Assembly: GCF_003205615.1 (NCBI RefSeq)
Contig: NZ_PYBV01000021.1
Coordinates: 62,001 to 126,000 of the forward strand
Length of the DNA: 64,000 nt
Source: Micromonospora arborensis
GTDB taxonomy: Bacteria; Actinomycetota; Actinomycetes; Mycobacteriales; Micromonosporaceae
Direction of reading: 5' to 3'
Positions 32,575-41,636 of this stretch are shown piece after piece. Numbering within the stretch: the first letter of the stretch is position 1; every line of letters begins with the position of its first letter. Position numbers and translations under genes: made by a program. A model generated the notes under the pieces. That model did not search any database, had not been told where the DNA came from, and saw only the letters and a program-made list of their open reading frames with translations.

Positions 32575-34029
32575 ATGCCGGAGCGTATCGATTTTCCCGC
32601 TCTCCTCGCTGGCCACACCATCATGATCGAGATGATCAATTCGGGGGAGGCGGGCCTTCCGGTCCTCACCCAACTGCTCCGAATGGTCCAGCCAGCCCTC
32701 GGTGCGACAGGTATGGCGTTCGTCGAGTTCGGTCCGACCGGCGGTCGCGTGATCGCCGCGACCGGCGCGGCGGAGTGGGCGCTCGGCCGTCCGCTGGCGG
32801 TCGACGACCCGGACACCGTCTGCCTGCTCGCCGGCCCACGGGTGCAACAGGTGCCGGTGGGCCACCTCAACGGCAAGCTGGCCGGCGAACTGGCCGGCAG
32901 TGGCCTGCGCCAGATGGTGGTCGCCCGGGCCGAGATCGGCGGCCACACCGTCGGCAGTCTGCACGCCCTCTATTCGAGCGACGATGAGCCGGGCGCCGAT
33001 CGGCAGGGGGTGGTCGCCTACCTCGCGTCCTGCGTCGGGCACATGTACGGCGACCAGACCGGCCTACCCGTACACGGCGACGGGCCGGTGGTGGCGGCAC
33101 TCGCCGACGGGCTGGCCGTCGTCGACCGGGACGGGCACGTCCGACTCTGGAACCCGGCCGCCGCCCAGGTCACCGGCCGATCGGTCGAGCAGGCGCTGAG
33201 CCGTCCACTGCCGTTTCCGCTGCCGCCCTCCGGCCAGGTTCGCGACCACCGGATGCCGGACGGTCGCTGGCTGCGGATCACCTCCGGCGACCTACCCGGC
33301 CCGGGCACGCTGCGGGTGGTCACCTTCCGCGACATCACCGACCAGCAGCGCCGCGACCACGACCGGGAGCTGTTCGTCGCGGTGACCAGTCACGAGCTGC
33401 GCACCCCGGTCACCGTGATCAAGGGGTACGCGGACACCCTCACCGACCACTGGGAGTCGCTGACCGAGGTCGACCGACGGCAGGCTGCCCGGGTGATCGG
33501 GCAACGCGCCAACGAGTTGGCCCGCCTGGTCGACCGTCTCCTCAGCTCGGCGGCCGAGGCGGGGCCGGGGGACGAACCACCCACCCTGTTCGACCTCTGC
33601 GACGCGCTGCGTTCCGCGGTCGTGGACCTGCCGGCGGAGTTGCGTCGCCGGCTGACGATCCTCCTCCCGGCCGACCTGCCCAAGGTGCTCGGCCACCGGC
33701 CCAGCCTGGCCACCGTGCTGACCGAGCTGACGACCAACGCCGGCAAGTACTCCGCACCGGACACTCCGATCGAGATCACCGCCTCGGTCGACGGTCAACT
33801 GGTGGCGTTCCGGGTCAGCGACCGGGGCATCGGCATCCGCCCGGAGCACGTGGAGCGGGCGTTCGACCGGTTCTGGCAGGGCGAGTCCGGCGACCGGCGC
33901 GGCTACCCGGGGGCGGGGCTCGGCCTCTATCTCGTCCGTCGAATCGTTGAACAGCAGAATGGATGGGTATCCCTACGTCCGAGGACCGGCGGCGGTACGG
34001 TCGCAGAGGTGCGGCTACCGCGCGGTTGA
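32575..34029 (+). CDS. GAF/PAS sensor histidine kinase
   Basis: 484-aa soluble kinase with no membrane helix: a GAF-like region (about 20-160), PAS (about 165-260; LADGLAVVDRDGHVRLWNPAAAQVTG), HisKA with SHELRTPVTVIKGYADTL, and HATPase with LTTNAGKYSAPD, FRVSDRGIGI and GAGLGLYLVRRIVEQQNG. The N-box is TTNAGKYS rather than NLxxNAxKYS. It senses a cytoplasmic signal. No response regulator is adjacent; the next gene encodes an RsbW-like ATPase. ATG 32575 has CAGACT 6 nt upstream. Confidence 0.9.
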   Translation: MPERIDFPALLAGHTIMIEMINSGEAGLPVLTQLLRMVQPALGATGMAFVEFGPTGGRVIAATGAAEWALGRPLAVDDPDTVCLLAGPRVQQVPVGHLNGKLAGELAGSGLRQMVVARAEIGGHTVGSLHALYSSDDEPGADRQGVVAYLASCVGHMYGDQTGLPVHGDGPVVAALADGLAVVDRDGHVRLWNPAAAQVTGRSVEQALSRPLPFPLPPSGQVRDHRMPDGRWLRITSGDLPGPGTLRVVTFRDITDQQRRDHDRELFVAVTSHELRTPVTVIKGYADTLTDHWESLTEVDRRQAARVIGQRANELARLVDRLLSSAAEAGPGDEPPTLFDLCDALRSAVVDLPAELRRRLTILLPADLPKVLGHRPSLATVLTELTTNAGKYSAPDTPIEITASVDGQLVAFRVSDRGIGIRPEHVERAFDRFWQGESGDRRGYPGAGLGLYLVRRIVEQQNGWVSLRPRTGGGTVAEVRLPRG

Positions 34030-34045
34030 CCGACGGTGACGCGAC

Positions 34046-34513
34046 GTGGAGGCGACGGTGGCAGCGGCAGCGGCAGCGAGGGATCGGGCGTGGTGCGTGG
34101 TGGTTCCCCACCACCCGGCCGGGGCACGGCTGGCCCGGCACCGGCTCGCGGGTGAGCTGGCGGACGTCGTACCCCCGACGCTCTTGGCGGATCTGATCGC
34201 GGTACTCGCGGAGCTGGTGGGCAACGCGGTGCGGCACGCCCGACCGCTGCCCGGCGGAGTGGTCCGGGTGGCCTGGCGGTTGCGACCCTCGGCGGAGGGC
34301 GCAGTGATCCAACTGGGGGTCACCGACGGCGGCGCGAGCACCGGGCCTCGGCTCCGGACGGCCAGCACCGACGCCGCGGACGGGCGAGGGCTGCACATCG
34401 TGGCCGGTCTGGCCACCCGCTGGGGCGTCGAGCGGGACGGCATGGGCCAGCGCGTCTGGGCCGAGTTCGACCCGGCGCCGACACACCTACCGGACCTGGT
34501 GCCAGCGGCCTGA
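34046..34513 (+). CDS. RsbW-like HATPase_c protein
   Basis: 155-aa protein containing only a GHKL ATPase domain of the anti-sigma/serine-kinase type: LADLIAVLAELVGNAVRHARP (N-box), LGVTDGGAS (G1) and GRGLHIVAGLATRWGVE (G2). Such proteins are abundant in filamentous actinobacteria and can phosphorylate anti-anti-sigma partners. It follows a sensor kinase and precedes an ECF sigma operon, but no STAS partner is present. GTG 34046 has only a weak ribosome site. Confidence 0.85.
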   Translation: MEATVAAAAAARDRAWCVVVPHHPAGARLARHRLAGELADVVPPTLLADLIAVLAELVGNAVRHARPLPGGVVRVAWRLRPSAEGAVIQLGVTDGGASTGPRLRTASTDAADGRGLHIVAGLATRWGVERDGMGQRVWAEFDPAPTHLPDLVPAA

Positions 34514-34571
34514 GTACGGCTCGGGCCGGTCCAGCCCACGAACGCGGTCGATCCGCTGTGGCGTGGGTCAC

Positions 34572-34604
34572 AGAGGTTGAACCTCTCCGGTGGTGGCCGA
34601 TACT
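34572..34604 (+). promoter_or_regulatory. ECF operon promoter with palindrome over -35
   Basis: TTGAAC (34577-34582), 16 nt, then GATACT (34599-34604) fit a promoter 8 nt before ATG 34613. The palindrome AGAGGTT-G-AACCTCT (34572-34586) covers the -35, an ideal repressor position. Confidence 0.5.
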
Positions 34605-34612
34605 CACCAGCG

Positions 34613-35167
34613 ATGGACGAGTCGGACGCGGCGTTGCTCGCTCGTACCGCTCTGGGTGAGGAGCGGGCGTTCGAGTTGCTCTACGCGCGCCACGCGACGC
34701 CACTGATCGCTTACGCACAGTCAATTCTCGGCGAGCGCGGGCTGGCCGAGGAGACGTTGCAGGACACCTTCGTCGCGGTCTGGCGTGGTGCTGGTGGCTT
34801 CGAGCACCGGTCAGCGGTGCGCACCTGGCTGTTCGGGATCTGCCGCCGTCAGGCACTCAAGCGGCTCCGTGGCCGCCAGCCCCAGACGGCGCCCGCCGAG
34901 TGGGCCGAGGGCGTGCCGAGCACCGATCCGTCGCCGGAGGCGGTCGTGATCGCGCGGGCCGACGCCGCCGCGGTCGCGGGTGCGCTGGTGACGTTGTCGG
35001 TCCAGCATCGCGAGGTGCTCGACCTCGCGTTCGGGGCACGCCTGTCGCAGACCGATATCGCCGAGGTGCTCGGTGTGCCGCTCGGCACCGTCAAGAGCCG
35101 GCTCTTCCACGCCCGTGCCGTGCTGGCCAGGGCGTTGCCGGCAGAGGTCGAGAGGACAGCGGGATGA
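34613..35167 (+). CDS. ECF RNA polymerase sigma factor
   Basis: 184-aa sigma factor. Region 2 is LLYARHATPLIAYAQSILGE to LQDTFVAVWRG and VRTWLFGICRRQALKRLRG. Region 4 is LSVQHREVLDLAFGARLSQTDIAEVLGVPLGTVKSRLFHAR. ATG 34613 is chosen over an upstream in-frame ATG because it directly follows the promoter. Its stop overlaps the anti-sigma ATG. First gene of a five-gene operon with an ABC exporter. Confidence 0.92.
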   Translation: MDESDAALLARTALGEERAFELLYARHATPLIAYAQSILGERGLAEETLQDTFVAVWRGAGGFEHRSAVRTWLFGICRRQALKRLRGRQPQTAPAEWAEGVPSTDPSPEAVVIARADAAAVAGALVTLSVQHREVLDLAFGARLSQTDIAEVLGVPLGTVKSRLFHARAVLARALPAEVERTAG

Positions 35168-36048
35168 TCCACCCCACCGAATCCCTGTCGGCCTATGTCG
35201 CCGGCACCCTCGCCGAGGGCGCGGCCGAACCGGTCCGTGCCCACCTGGACGTCTGTGCGACCTGCCGCGACGACGCCCTGGTGTGGACCCGGCTCGCCGA
35301 GGGCGTCCAGAGCGCGACGGCGCAGGTCGCGCCGCCGGCACCGGCACTGTTCGACCGAATCAGGCGCAGGATCAAACCACCCATTCCACGGTACGGAAAG
35401 AGCCTCGGCGCGGCACCGTTGCGGCGGGCGGCCGGCATCCTCGCCCACCAGTGGCGCCTGGTGACGTGGCAGGTGTGGGCGGTCTCGGCCGTCGCACTGG
35501 TCGCCGGGGCGCTGCTCGCCGCGTTCGTGCCGGCCGAACAGTCTCGGGGTGTTCTCGGGTCCGTGGTCCCGCTCGCCGCCGCGTTCCTCGTCGCGGCGTC
35601 CTGTGGCACCGGGCCAGCCGACGAGATCGTCCGCGCCACGCTGACCTCTCCCCGGGCGGTCCTCCTCGGCCGACTCACCGTCGTGATGGCCACCGTCACG
35701 GCCGGCGGGGTGCTGGCCACTCTCGGCTTCGCCGCGCTCGACGGCACCGGAGGCGGCGGCACCGCCTCCGGTGTGCCTGAGCTGCTGTTCGCGTGGCTCG
35801 GCCCGCTGGTTCCCTTGTGCGCGCTGAGTTTTGCCCTGTCGGTGCTGTGGCGGCCGGCGGTTGGGTTCGGCTTCGCCACGGGTCTGTGGGTGCTGCGGAA
35901 TGTCACCGGAATCGGTCTCGCGGACCGCTGGGTCTCCGCGGTGGCCGAGCACATGTGGGCACCGGGGGCGGCCGTGTTCGCCGGCGCCGCCGCGGTCGTC
36001 GCCGTCACCGTCTTCTTCGCGCCCCGCCGAATCCCCGGATCGGGCTGA
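35164..36048 (+). CDS. zf-HC2 anti-sigma factor with multi-helix membrane domain
   Basis: 294-aa partner of the ECF factor. The N-terminal zinc-binding anti-sigma domain shows the H-x3-C-x2-C motif in HLDVCATCRDD (about 24-34). The remainder has about six transmembrane helices (AVSAVALVAGALLAAFV, VVPLAAAFLVAASC, LTVVMATVTAGGVLATLGF and more), so it is larger than a usual one-helix anti-sigma and resembles an ABC-2 permease-like sensor. ATGA overlap with the sigma gene ensures coupled synthesis. The membrane region may monitor the exporter encoded next. Confidence 0.88.
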   Translation: MIHPTESLSAYVAGTLAEGAAEPVRAHLDVCATCRDDALVWTRLAEGVQSATAQVAPPAPALFDRIRRRIKPPIPRYGKSLGAAPLRRAAGILAHQWRLVTWQVWAVSAVALVAGALLAAFVPAEQSRGVLGSVVPLAAAFLVAASCGTGPADEIVRATLTSPRAVLLGRLTVVMATVTAGGVLATLGFAALDGTGGGGTASGVPELLFAWLGPLVPLCALSFALSVLWRPAVGFGFATGLWVLRNVTGIGLADRWVSAVAEHMWAPGAAVFAGAAAVVAVTVFFAPRRIPGSG

Positions 36049-36114
36049 ACCTTTCCGGCCGGCGCGGTACCCAGTGACGTGAAAGTTCAGACGCTCCGGC
36101 AACGGAGACCTCCG

Positions 36115-36813
36115 ATGAGCCGTCAGGCTCGCAGCGAGTTGTGGCGGCATGACTTCCGCCGGGCCGGTTGGGCGGCGTGGGTGGCCCCGTTGGGCGCGCT
36201 GGTGGCGACGCTGGCCATGACGACGTTGGCCGTCGGGGGCGGTGCCGGTCGGCAGCAGGTGCGGGATCTGCTCCTCACCGGGCTCGAGGCCATCGTGCCG
36301 CTTGCCGTGGCGATGGCGGCCGTGACGGCGATCGCCGGTGACCGCAGTCGTGAGCTGCAACTGTCGCTGCCGGCGAACTACGTGGCGACGCTGGGCCGGC
36401 GGGTCGGCTCGCTGGTCGGGGCGGCGTTCGCCGTGTGCGTCGTCTTCTCCGTCGGCGTCCTCGCCGCCGGTTGTTGGTCCGGGCCCCGTTTCGTCGCCTC
36501 ACCGCTGGTCTGGGCGCCACCGACGATCGCGCTGGTCGGCCTCGGCGTGTTCATCGCCGTGTTGACCCGCAGCGTCGTGCTCGCCACGAGTGGTCTGGCC
36601 GCGTTGTGGCTCACCCAGCAGATCTACGCCAGCGCGATCGGGGCGGTCGATTGGGCCCGGCCGTTCCTGTTGTTCCAGACGACCCGGGTGGGAGTCACCG
36701 ACGGGTGGGCCCTCGACCGGACGCTGCTCGCCGTCGTCGGCGTGGCGTTGGTGGCCGCCGCCGCGGCGCTGCTGCGCCGCCCCGACCGGCTCCTGACAGA
36801 GGAGGAAGCATGA
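36115..36813 (+). CDS. ABC-2 type permease subunit 1
   Basis: 232-aa membrane protein with about six helices: WVAPLGALVATLAMTTLAVG, LEAIVPLAVAMAAVTAIAGD and LVWAPPTIALVGLGVFIAVL. The segment GDRSRELQLSLPANY between helices resembles the loop of ABC-2 permeases. Likely half of a heteromeric exporter with 36810-37586 and the ATPase at 37620. ATG 36115 follows GGAGACCTCCG. A longer frame from GTG 36079 is less likely. Confidence 0.8.
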   Translation: MSRQARSELWRHDFRRAGWAAWVAPLGALVATLAMTTLAVGGGAGRQQVRDLLLTGLEAIVPLAVAMAAVTAIAGDRSRELQLSLPANYVATLGRRVGSLVGAAFAVCVVFSVGVLAAGCWSGPRFVASPLVWAPPTIALVGLGVFIAVLTRSVVLATSGLAALWLTQQIYASAIGAVDWARPFLLFQTTRVGVTDGWALDRTLLAVVGVALVAAAAALLRRPDRLLTEEEA

Positions 36814-37586
36814 TCCGCTACGAGTTCCTGATGCAGATCCGCAAACGGTCGCTGTGGATCACCACCGCGATCCTGGCCGTCGTCATGCCGCTCCTGCAGG
36901 GCAACCGGGGCCCGAGCTCGCTTCCGGACGATATGTCGGCCCGAGCGGTCATGGGCACCTGGGCGTTCCTGTTCTCGATCCTGCTGCCGATCGGGTTCGG
37001 GACGGTGCTGGCCGACCGACTCGTCCGCGACCGGCGGTTGGGGATCGTGGGACTGCTCGACAGCCTCCCCGTCGGCCCGGGCGCGCGGGTGCTGCGCCGC
37101 TACGTCGGCAGCGTCGCCGCCACCGCCGTACCGGGTCTCGCGATCATGATGGCCGCCGCGGTCTTCGAGCTCGCGACGGGACGCCACGACCCGGCCCTGC
37201 TGCTCTGGGCGCCGATCGCGTTCGCGCTGGTGATGCTTCCCGGCCTGGCGTTCATCGCCGCGTTCGCACTGGTGGCACCGCTGGTGGTGACCGCGCCGCT
37301 GTTCCGGGTGCTGTTCGTCGGCTACTGGTTCTGGGGCAACATGCTGCCCACGAACTTCCTTCCGTCGCTGACCGGCTCGTTGATCGCACCGATCGGCGAC
37401 TACCCGGCAAGTTGGCTGACCGGCGAACGGATGCTCTGGGCCGGCGACGACGGCTGGCTCGGCTTCCTGCGGCCCGACGTGACCGGTGCGACAGCCGCGC
37501 TCAGCATCGCCCTTCTCCTCCTCGTCGCGCTCGTTCCCCTCGCGGCGAGCGGGCCACTGCTGGCCCGCCGCCGGGTCGCCGGCTGA
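36810..37586 (+). CDS. ABC-2 type permease subunit 2
   Basis: 258-aa membrane protein, about six helices: short cytoplasmic MIRYEFLMQIRKRSLW, then ITTAILAVVMPLLQG, WAFLFSILLPIGFGTVLAD, RRLGIVGLLDSLPVG (ABC-2 loop), and later ALSIALLLLVALVPLAASGPLL. ATG overlaps the previous stop (ATGA) with GGAGGAAGC just upstream. Partner of the preceding permease. Confidence 0.85.
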   Translation: MIRYEFLMQIRKRSLWITTAILAVVMPLLQGNRGPSSLPDDMSARAVMGTWAFLFSILLPIGFGTVLADRLVRDRRLGIVGLLDSLPVGPGARVLRRYVGSVAATAVPGLAIMMAAAVFELATGRHDPALLLWAPIAFALVMLPGLAFIAAFALVAPLVVTAPLFRVLFVGYWFWGNMLPTNFLPSLTGSLIAPIGDYPASWLTGERMLWAGDDGWLGFLRPDVTGATAALSIALLLLVALVPLAASGPLLARRRVAG

Positions 37587-37619
37587 CGCCCGTACCCCCT
37601 CTGTTTGGAAGGTTTTGAC

Positions 37620-38510
37620 GTGGATCTGAAGATCAGTGACCTGCGGCGCAGGTTCGGCAAGGTCGAGGCGTTGCGCGGGGTGGACCTGGAGATTCCCGGC
37701 GGCATGTTCGGGCTACTCGGAGCGAACGGCGCGGGCAAGACGACGCTGATGCGCATCATCGCCGGTGTCCTGCCACCGACCAGTGGACTGGCCATCGTCG
37801 GCGGCAACGATCTGAGCACCCGCGAAGGGCGGGTGGCGGTACAGCGGCGGCTGGGTTACCTGCCGCAGGACGTCGGGCTCTACCCGGACCTGACACCGGT
37901 GGAGTTCCTGGACTACGTCGGACTTCTCAAGGGGCTCGACGACAAACCGGCGCGGACCCGCCAGATCGGTGAGCTGCTGGAGATGGTCGGGCTCTCCGAT
38001 GTGGGCCGACGCAAGCTGAAAGGCTTCTCGGGTGGGATGCGCCGTCGGGTCGGGATCGCGCAGGCGCTGCTCGGTGACCCGTCGATCGTGGTCGTCGACG
38101 AGCCGACCGCGGGGCTCGACCCCGAGGAGCGGATCCGTTTCCGCACGGTGCTCGCGTCGCTGGCCGGACATCGCACCGTCATCCTGAGCACGCACGTGGT
38201 CGAGGACGTGGCGCAGACCTGCCGGGAAACGGCGGTCATGGCCGGCGGACGGGTGATGTTCACCGGGCCGGTGACCGATCTGGTCCGGCACGCCGAGGGT
38301 GCGACGTGGGAGGTCACGACATCGGGGCCGGCACCGACCGGAGGCGTGGTGGTCTCGGCGGTGGGCCGGGCCGACGGCACCCACTACCGGGTGGTGAGCC
38401 CGAGCCGCCCCGACCCGGAGGCGACACCGGTCGCACCGACGTTGGAGGAGGGCTACGTCGCTTTCATGCAGACCGTCTCGGCCGGCGCCGAGAGAGTCGG
38501 CTCGTCCTAG
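37620..38510 (+). CDS. ABC exporter ATP-binding protein
   Basis: 296-aa ATPase: Walker A GANGAGKTTLMR (about 34-45), Q-loop YLPQDVGLYPDLT, signature FSGGMRRRVGIAQALLG, Walker B IVVVDEPTAGLDPEE and switch STHVVED. The C-terminal 60 residues are of the export-accessory type. GTG 37620 has GGAAGG 8 nt upstream. It closes the sigma/anti-sigma/permease operon. The cargo is unknown; self-protection against a membrane-active compound is one possibility. Confidence 0.92.
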   Translation: MDLKISDLRRRFGKVEALRGVDLEIPGGMFGLLGANGAGKTTLMRIIAGVLPPTSGLAIVGGNDLSTREGRVAVQRRLGYLPQDVGLYPDLTPVEFLDYVGLLKGLDDKPARTRQIGELLEMVGLSDVGRRKLKGFSGGMRRRVGIAQALLGDPSIVVVDEPTAGLDPEERIRFRTVLASLAGHRTVILSTHVVEDVAQTCRETAVMAGGRVMFTGPVTDLVRHAEGATWEVTTSGPAPTGGVVVSAVGRADGTHYRVVSPSRPDPEATPVAPTLEEGYVAFMQTVSAGAERVGSS

Positions 38511-38535
38511 CGGCCCGGCCCGTGCGCGGCACCGA

Positions 38536-39180
38536 TCAGTCGGTGTGGCCCTCGCCGCCGCTCTGACCGGTGAGGTAGACGTGCTGGTGCCCGAGGCCGG
38601 CGTCGACGTTGATCTGGTCCAGTTGGTCCGCCGCCACCGACCACGCGGCCGCGGCGGCGGTCCGGGACCGCTTCACGATCTCGATCAGGCGAGGGCGCTG
38701 CGCCTCCGGGCCGGCCAGCGCGGCGGCGAACAGGTCGACGGTGACCGCGAAGTCGTTGATCGCGCCACGGAATGCGCCGCGGGCCACATTGGTCGCGGTC
38801 GTCCCGGACGGGCTCTCGGCGTGCTTGGCGACGAGTTGTGTGATCGTCGTCTGCCAGCCCTGGACCGTGGCGGCGTCGGCGGGCTGGCCCTTCTCCAGTG
38901 CCCCGTCGAACGCGGTCAGCAGGGTGTCGAGCGCCTTCTGCGAATCGCCGACGACGGCGGTCAGCTCCTGAATCTGCTGCTTGTCGCGCACGGCCTCCTG
39001 GGCCCGCAACCCGTCGACCGCACGAGTGGTGCTGTCGGGCCGGCCGATGAGGAAGCCGCTGAGGCCACCGGCGAGCACGGCCACGACGACGAGCACGATG
39101 ACGACGGTCAGCGGTATCCGGCGGGTCTGCTCCGCCTGGGCCTGACGCACGTACGAGGGCTTCCCGGTCTTGCGCGACAC
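38536..39180 (-). CDS. Single-pass membrane protein, unknown function
   Basis: 214-aa protein. A short basic cytoplasmic head (SRKTGKPSYVRQAQAEQTRR) is followed by a helix (IPLTVVIVLVVVAVLAGGLSGFLIG) and an extracellular, mostly alpha-helical domain rich in Ala, Asp and Gln. It ends in a His-rich tail (GLGHQHVYLTGQSGGEGH). Not recognised. GTG 39180 has GGAG 5 nt upstream; a GTG at 39186 is an alternative. It converges on the ABC operon and is divergent from DUF5926. Confidence 0.7.
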   Translation of the reverse strand: MSRKTGKPSYVRQAQAEQTRRIPLTVVIVLVVVAVLAGGLSGFLIGRPDSTTRAVDGLRAQEAVRDKQQIQELTAVVGDSQKALDTLLTAFDGALEKGQPADAATVQGWQTTITQLVAKHAESPSGTTATNVARGAFRGAINDFAVTVDLFAAALAGPEAQRPRLIEIVKRSRTAAAAAWSVAADQLDQINVDAGLGHQHVYLTGQSGGEGHTD

Positions 39181-39339
39181 CGGCACTCCATGCGAATCCG
39201 TCGATAAGGAGGCTGACCTTATTACGGGCGGGCCCACCCCTTCAAGGGCACCGTGCTCTGCCTGGTCGGCCGGCTTCGCCGATCCGGTCCGTTCCAACCC
39301 CCGAAGAACCGACGCGGCACTGCACTAGGCTGTGACGCC

Positions 39340-40227
39340 GTGAGTAAGCGTCGAAAGAGCCAGCGCCCCGCCGCCGACACCGCCCCTCGCCGAGACAAGG
39401 TGCGCGACGTCTTCGTGCCGCGTCCGTTCGACGGGCTGGTCGACGAGCCCGAGTGGATCGCGCTGCGCGAGTTGGTGCCCGCCGCGTCCGCGCCGCTGCG
39501 GCTGGCGCCCGCCCTCATCGAGGAGTTCGGGGACCGGCCGGCGACGCTCGCCACGGTGCTGCCGATGGCCGCCCCGGCGATCACCAAGCCGGACGGCCGG
39601 GTGCTCATCGGTCTCCAGCGCCACCAGCAGTCCGGTGACGTCTCCCGGGACCTGGCCGAGGCGCTGCTCAGCGCACTGCGGACCGAGCCGGGCGGCCAGG
39701 TGGCCGTGCCGCCGTTGCCCGGCCCCGGCCCTCGCCTGCAGGACATCCTCGTCGACGGCCCGCTGGAGATCAGCATGCACGACGGGTTCGAGTTCTGGCT
39801 CGACCCCGGGGCCGCCGACGATCCGACCGTCCAGGCGTCGCTGGAACGGGCGAACGCGGCCATCTACCCGACGGTGCGGCTGACCGCGGCGAAGGCCGCG
39901 TACTGGTGCCAGGTCCCGGAGAAGGCACACGTGCGCTGGGTGCTGCCGGACGACGAGGACGCCGCCCTGGACGCGCTGGCCCGCCTCGGTGCGGCCGGCC
40001 TGCTGCCGCTCGGCGAGCAGACGCGGTTCGCCGGCATGTTCCGCGCACACGGTCGGCTGGTGCCGGTCTGGGACCTGCCGGAGGAGACTCCGGCGTCCGA
40101 GTGGGAGGAGCCGGTGGCGCAGTTCGCCAAGCGGTACGCCGAGGCGCTCAGCTCCACCGACCCGCTCGACGCCGCCGGCCGGCGCTCCCGCCAGGGTCTG
40201 CTCGGCCGCCAACTCACCCTTCGCTGA
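39340..40227 (+). CDS. DUF5926 family protein
   Basis: 295-aa soluble protein conserved in actinobacteria, with a basic head (SKRRKSQRPAADTAPRRDKVRD), then FVPRPFDGLVDEPEWIALRELVPAA and CQVPEKAHVRWVLPDDEDAALDALARL. Its function is unknown; the basic tail and SecC-like relatives hint at nucleic-acid or ribosome association, which is speculation. TAGGCT lies 8 nt before GTG 39340, so it is probably leaderless. Confidence 0.85.
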   Translation: MSKRRKSQRPAADTAPRRDKVRDVFVPRPFDGLVDEPEWIALRELVPAASAPLRLAPALIEEFGDRPATLATVLPMAAPAITKPDGRVLIGLQRHQQSGDVSRDLAEALLSALRTEPGGQVAVPPLPGPGPRLQDILVDGPLEISMHDGFEFWLDPGAADDPTVQASLERANAAIYPTVRLTAAKAAYWCQVPEKAHVRWVLPDDEDAALDALARLGAAGLLPLGEQTRFAGMFRAHGRLVPVWDLPEETPASEWEEPVAQFAKRYAEALSSTDPLDAAGRRSRQGLLGRQLTLR

Positions 40228-40236
40228 GCCGCGTTT

Positions 40237-40263
40237 GGGCGCCTTCTCCCGGAGAAGGCGCCC
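40237..40263. terminator. Bidirectional terminator between DUF5926 and arcA
   Basis: Perfect 12-bp stem GGGCGCCTTCTC / GAGAAGGCGCCC with a CCG loop, 9 bp after one stop and 4 bp before the convergent gene's stop. Confidence 0.9.
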
Positions 40264-40267
40264 ATTC

Positions 40268-41473
40268 TCACAACGGGTCGCGGGTGATCGGGCAGGACAT
40301 GCAGCGCGGCCCGCCGCGGCCGGAGCCCAACTCGGAGCCGGCAATCGGGATCACCTCGATGCCGGCTCGCTCCAACTGGGCGTTGGTTTCGGTGTTGCGC
40401 TCGTAGCCGACGCAGAGCCGGGGCGCCAGCGCGAGGGTGTTGTTGCCGTCGTCCCACTGCTCGCGTTCCGCGGTGACCGGGTCCAGCCCGGTGTCGATGA
40501 CCCGGAGCAGGTCCAGGTCCATCGCGTCGGCTGCCGCCCGCAGGAACGGCGCGGGCCCGTCCACGCGCGGGTCCTCGCCGTCCGCGCCGGCGATCACCGT
40601 GTACGCGGACAGCGTGCTCGCGATGTTGGGATACATCAGTACGGCGTCGACGTCGACCATCGTGCAGACCGTGTCGAGGTGCATGGTGGCGCGCTTCTGG
40701 GCGATCGGCACCACCAGGATGGTGTGGGCCAGTCCGGCGGCGAAGACCTGCCGGCCGAGGCGTTCGGCACCGGCCGGTGTCGTCCGCTCGCCCACCCCGA
40801 CCGCCAGCACCCCGGGTGCGAGCAGCAGCACGTCCCCGCCCTCCAGGTGCTCAAGGTTCGGGCGGTAGACGAACTCGGTGCCGGCGAAGCGTGGGTGGTG
40901 GCGGTAGATGGCGTCGGTCAGGGTGGTCTCGCGGCTGCGGGCCGGCATGGCCAGGCTGGTCACACCGACCCGATCGCCGATCCACAGCGACGAGTCTCGG
41001 GTGAACAGCAGGTTGGGCAGCGGGTCGATGACGAAGTCGTGTCGGTCCATCAGGGTGTAGACCAGCCCGCCCGGCCGCTCTGAGCTGATCCGCAGTTCCT
41101 CGTGGGCCAGCCCGGCGGTGAGCACGTCGGCGAGGGCGGCCGGGTCCAGGTAGGAGAGGTGGTCGGCGACGCGGGCCCGCAGGGTGTCGCCGAGCCGCCG
41201 GGAGCGCAGCACCTCCTCGGTGAGTTCGGCTCGGGCCTCCGCGACGGCGAGCGTCTCGGTCAGCAGGGTGGCCAGGTAGAGCACCTCGACCCCGCGCTCG
41301 CGCAGTGCGGCGGCGAACGCGTCGTGCTCCTCCTGGGCACGCCCCACCCAGGGGATCGCGTCGAACAGGAGCGAGTCGTTGTTGCGCGGGGTGAGCCGGG
41401 CCAGTTCGGGGCCGGGCCGGTGCAGCAGTACGGTGCCGAGCCGGCCGACTTCGCTGTCGACGTAGTGGGTCAC
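40268..41473 (-). CDS. arcA: Arginine deiminase
   Basis: 401-aa enzyme that converts L-arginine to citrulline and ammonia. Signature pieces: [62 protein letters not shown] and the catalytic Cys near the C-terminus in [11 protein letters not shown] (about C391). GTG 41473 has TACGCT 6 nt upstream (leaderless). No carbamoyltransferase or carbamate kinase lies beside it, so a full arginine deiminase pathway is not clustered here. A 13-bp palindrome lies about 43-73 bp upstream. Confidence 0.96.
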   Translation of the reverse strand: MTHYVDSEVGRLGTVLLHRPGPELARLTPRNNDSLLFDAIPWVGRAQEEHDAFAAALRERGVEVLYLATLLTETLAVAEARAELTEEVLRSRRLGDTLRARVADHLSYLDPAALADVLTAGLAHEELRISSERPGGLVYTLMDRHDFVIDPLPNLLFTRDSSLWIGDRVGVTSLAMPARSRETTLTDAIYRHHPRFAGTEFVYRPNLEHLEGGDVLLLAPGVLAVGVGERTTPAGAERLGRQVFAAGLAHTILVVPIAQKRATMHLDTVCTMVDVDAVLMYPNIASTLSAYTVIAGADGEDPRVDGPAPFLRAAADAMDLDLLRVIDTGLDPVTAEREQWDDGNNTLALAPRLCVGYERNTETNAQLERAGIEVIPIAGSELGSGRGGPRCMSCPITRDPL

Positions 41474-41515
41474 TACCGCAGCGTAGGGCAGGGTTTGGCG
41501 GCATCCGAGAAAAGA

Positions 41516-41546
41516 ACTGTGGATGAATATGGCATTCATCCACAGT
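41516..41546. promoter_or_regulatory. 13-bp perfect palindrome upstream of arcA
   Basis: ACTGTGGATGAAT - ATGGC - ATTCATCCACAGT, an exact inverted repeat centred about 58 bp from the arcA start. It sits between the divergent arcA and NERD-like genes, in the right place for an activator or repressor site of either. Each arm contains ATCCACA, as in the 17778 cluster. Confidence 0.65.
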
Positions 41547-41636
41547 CACTCCGGCGCTCCGGCTTGCAGAACACCGGTAGTAGCAACGTAGGGTAGTGAG
41601 GACATAACTTCGAGGGACCTTTTGCCGGAGGTCGCG

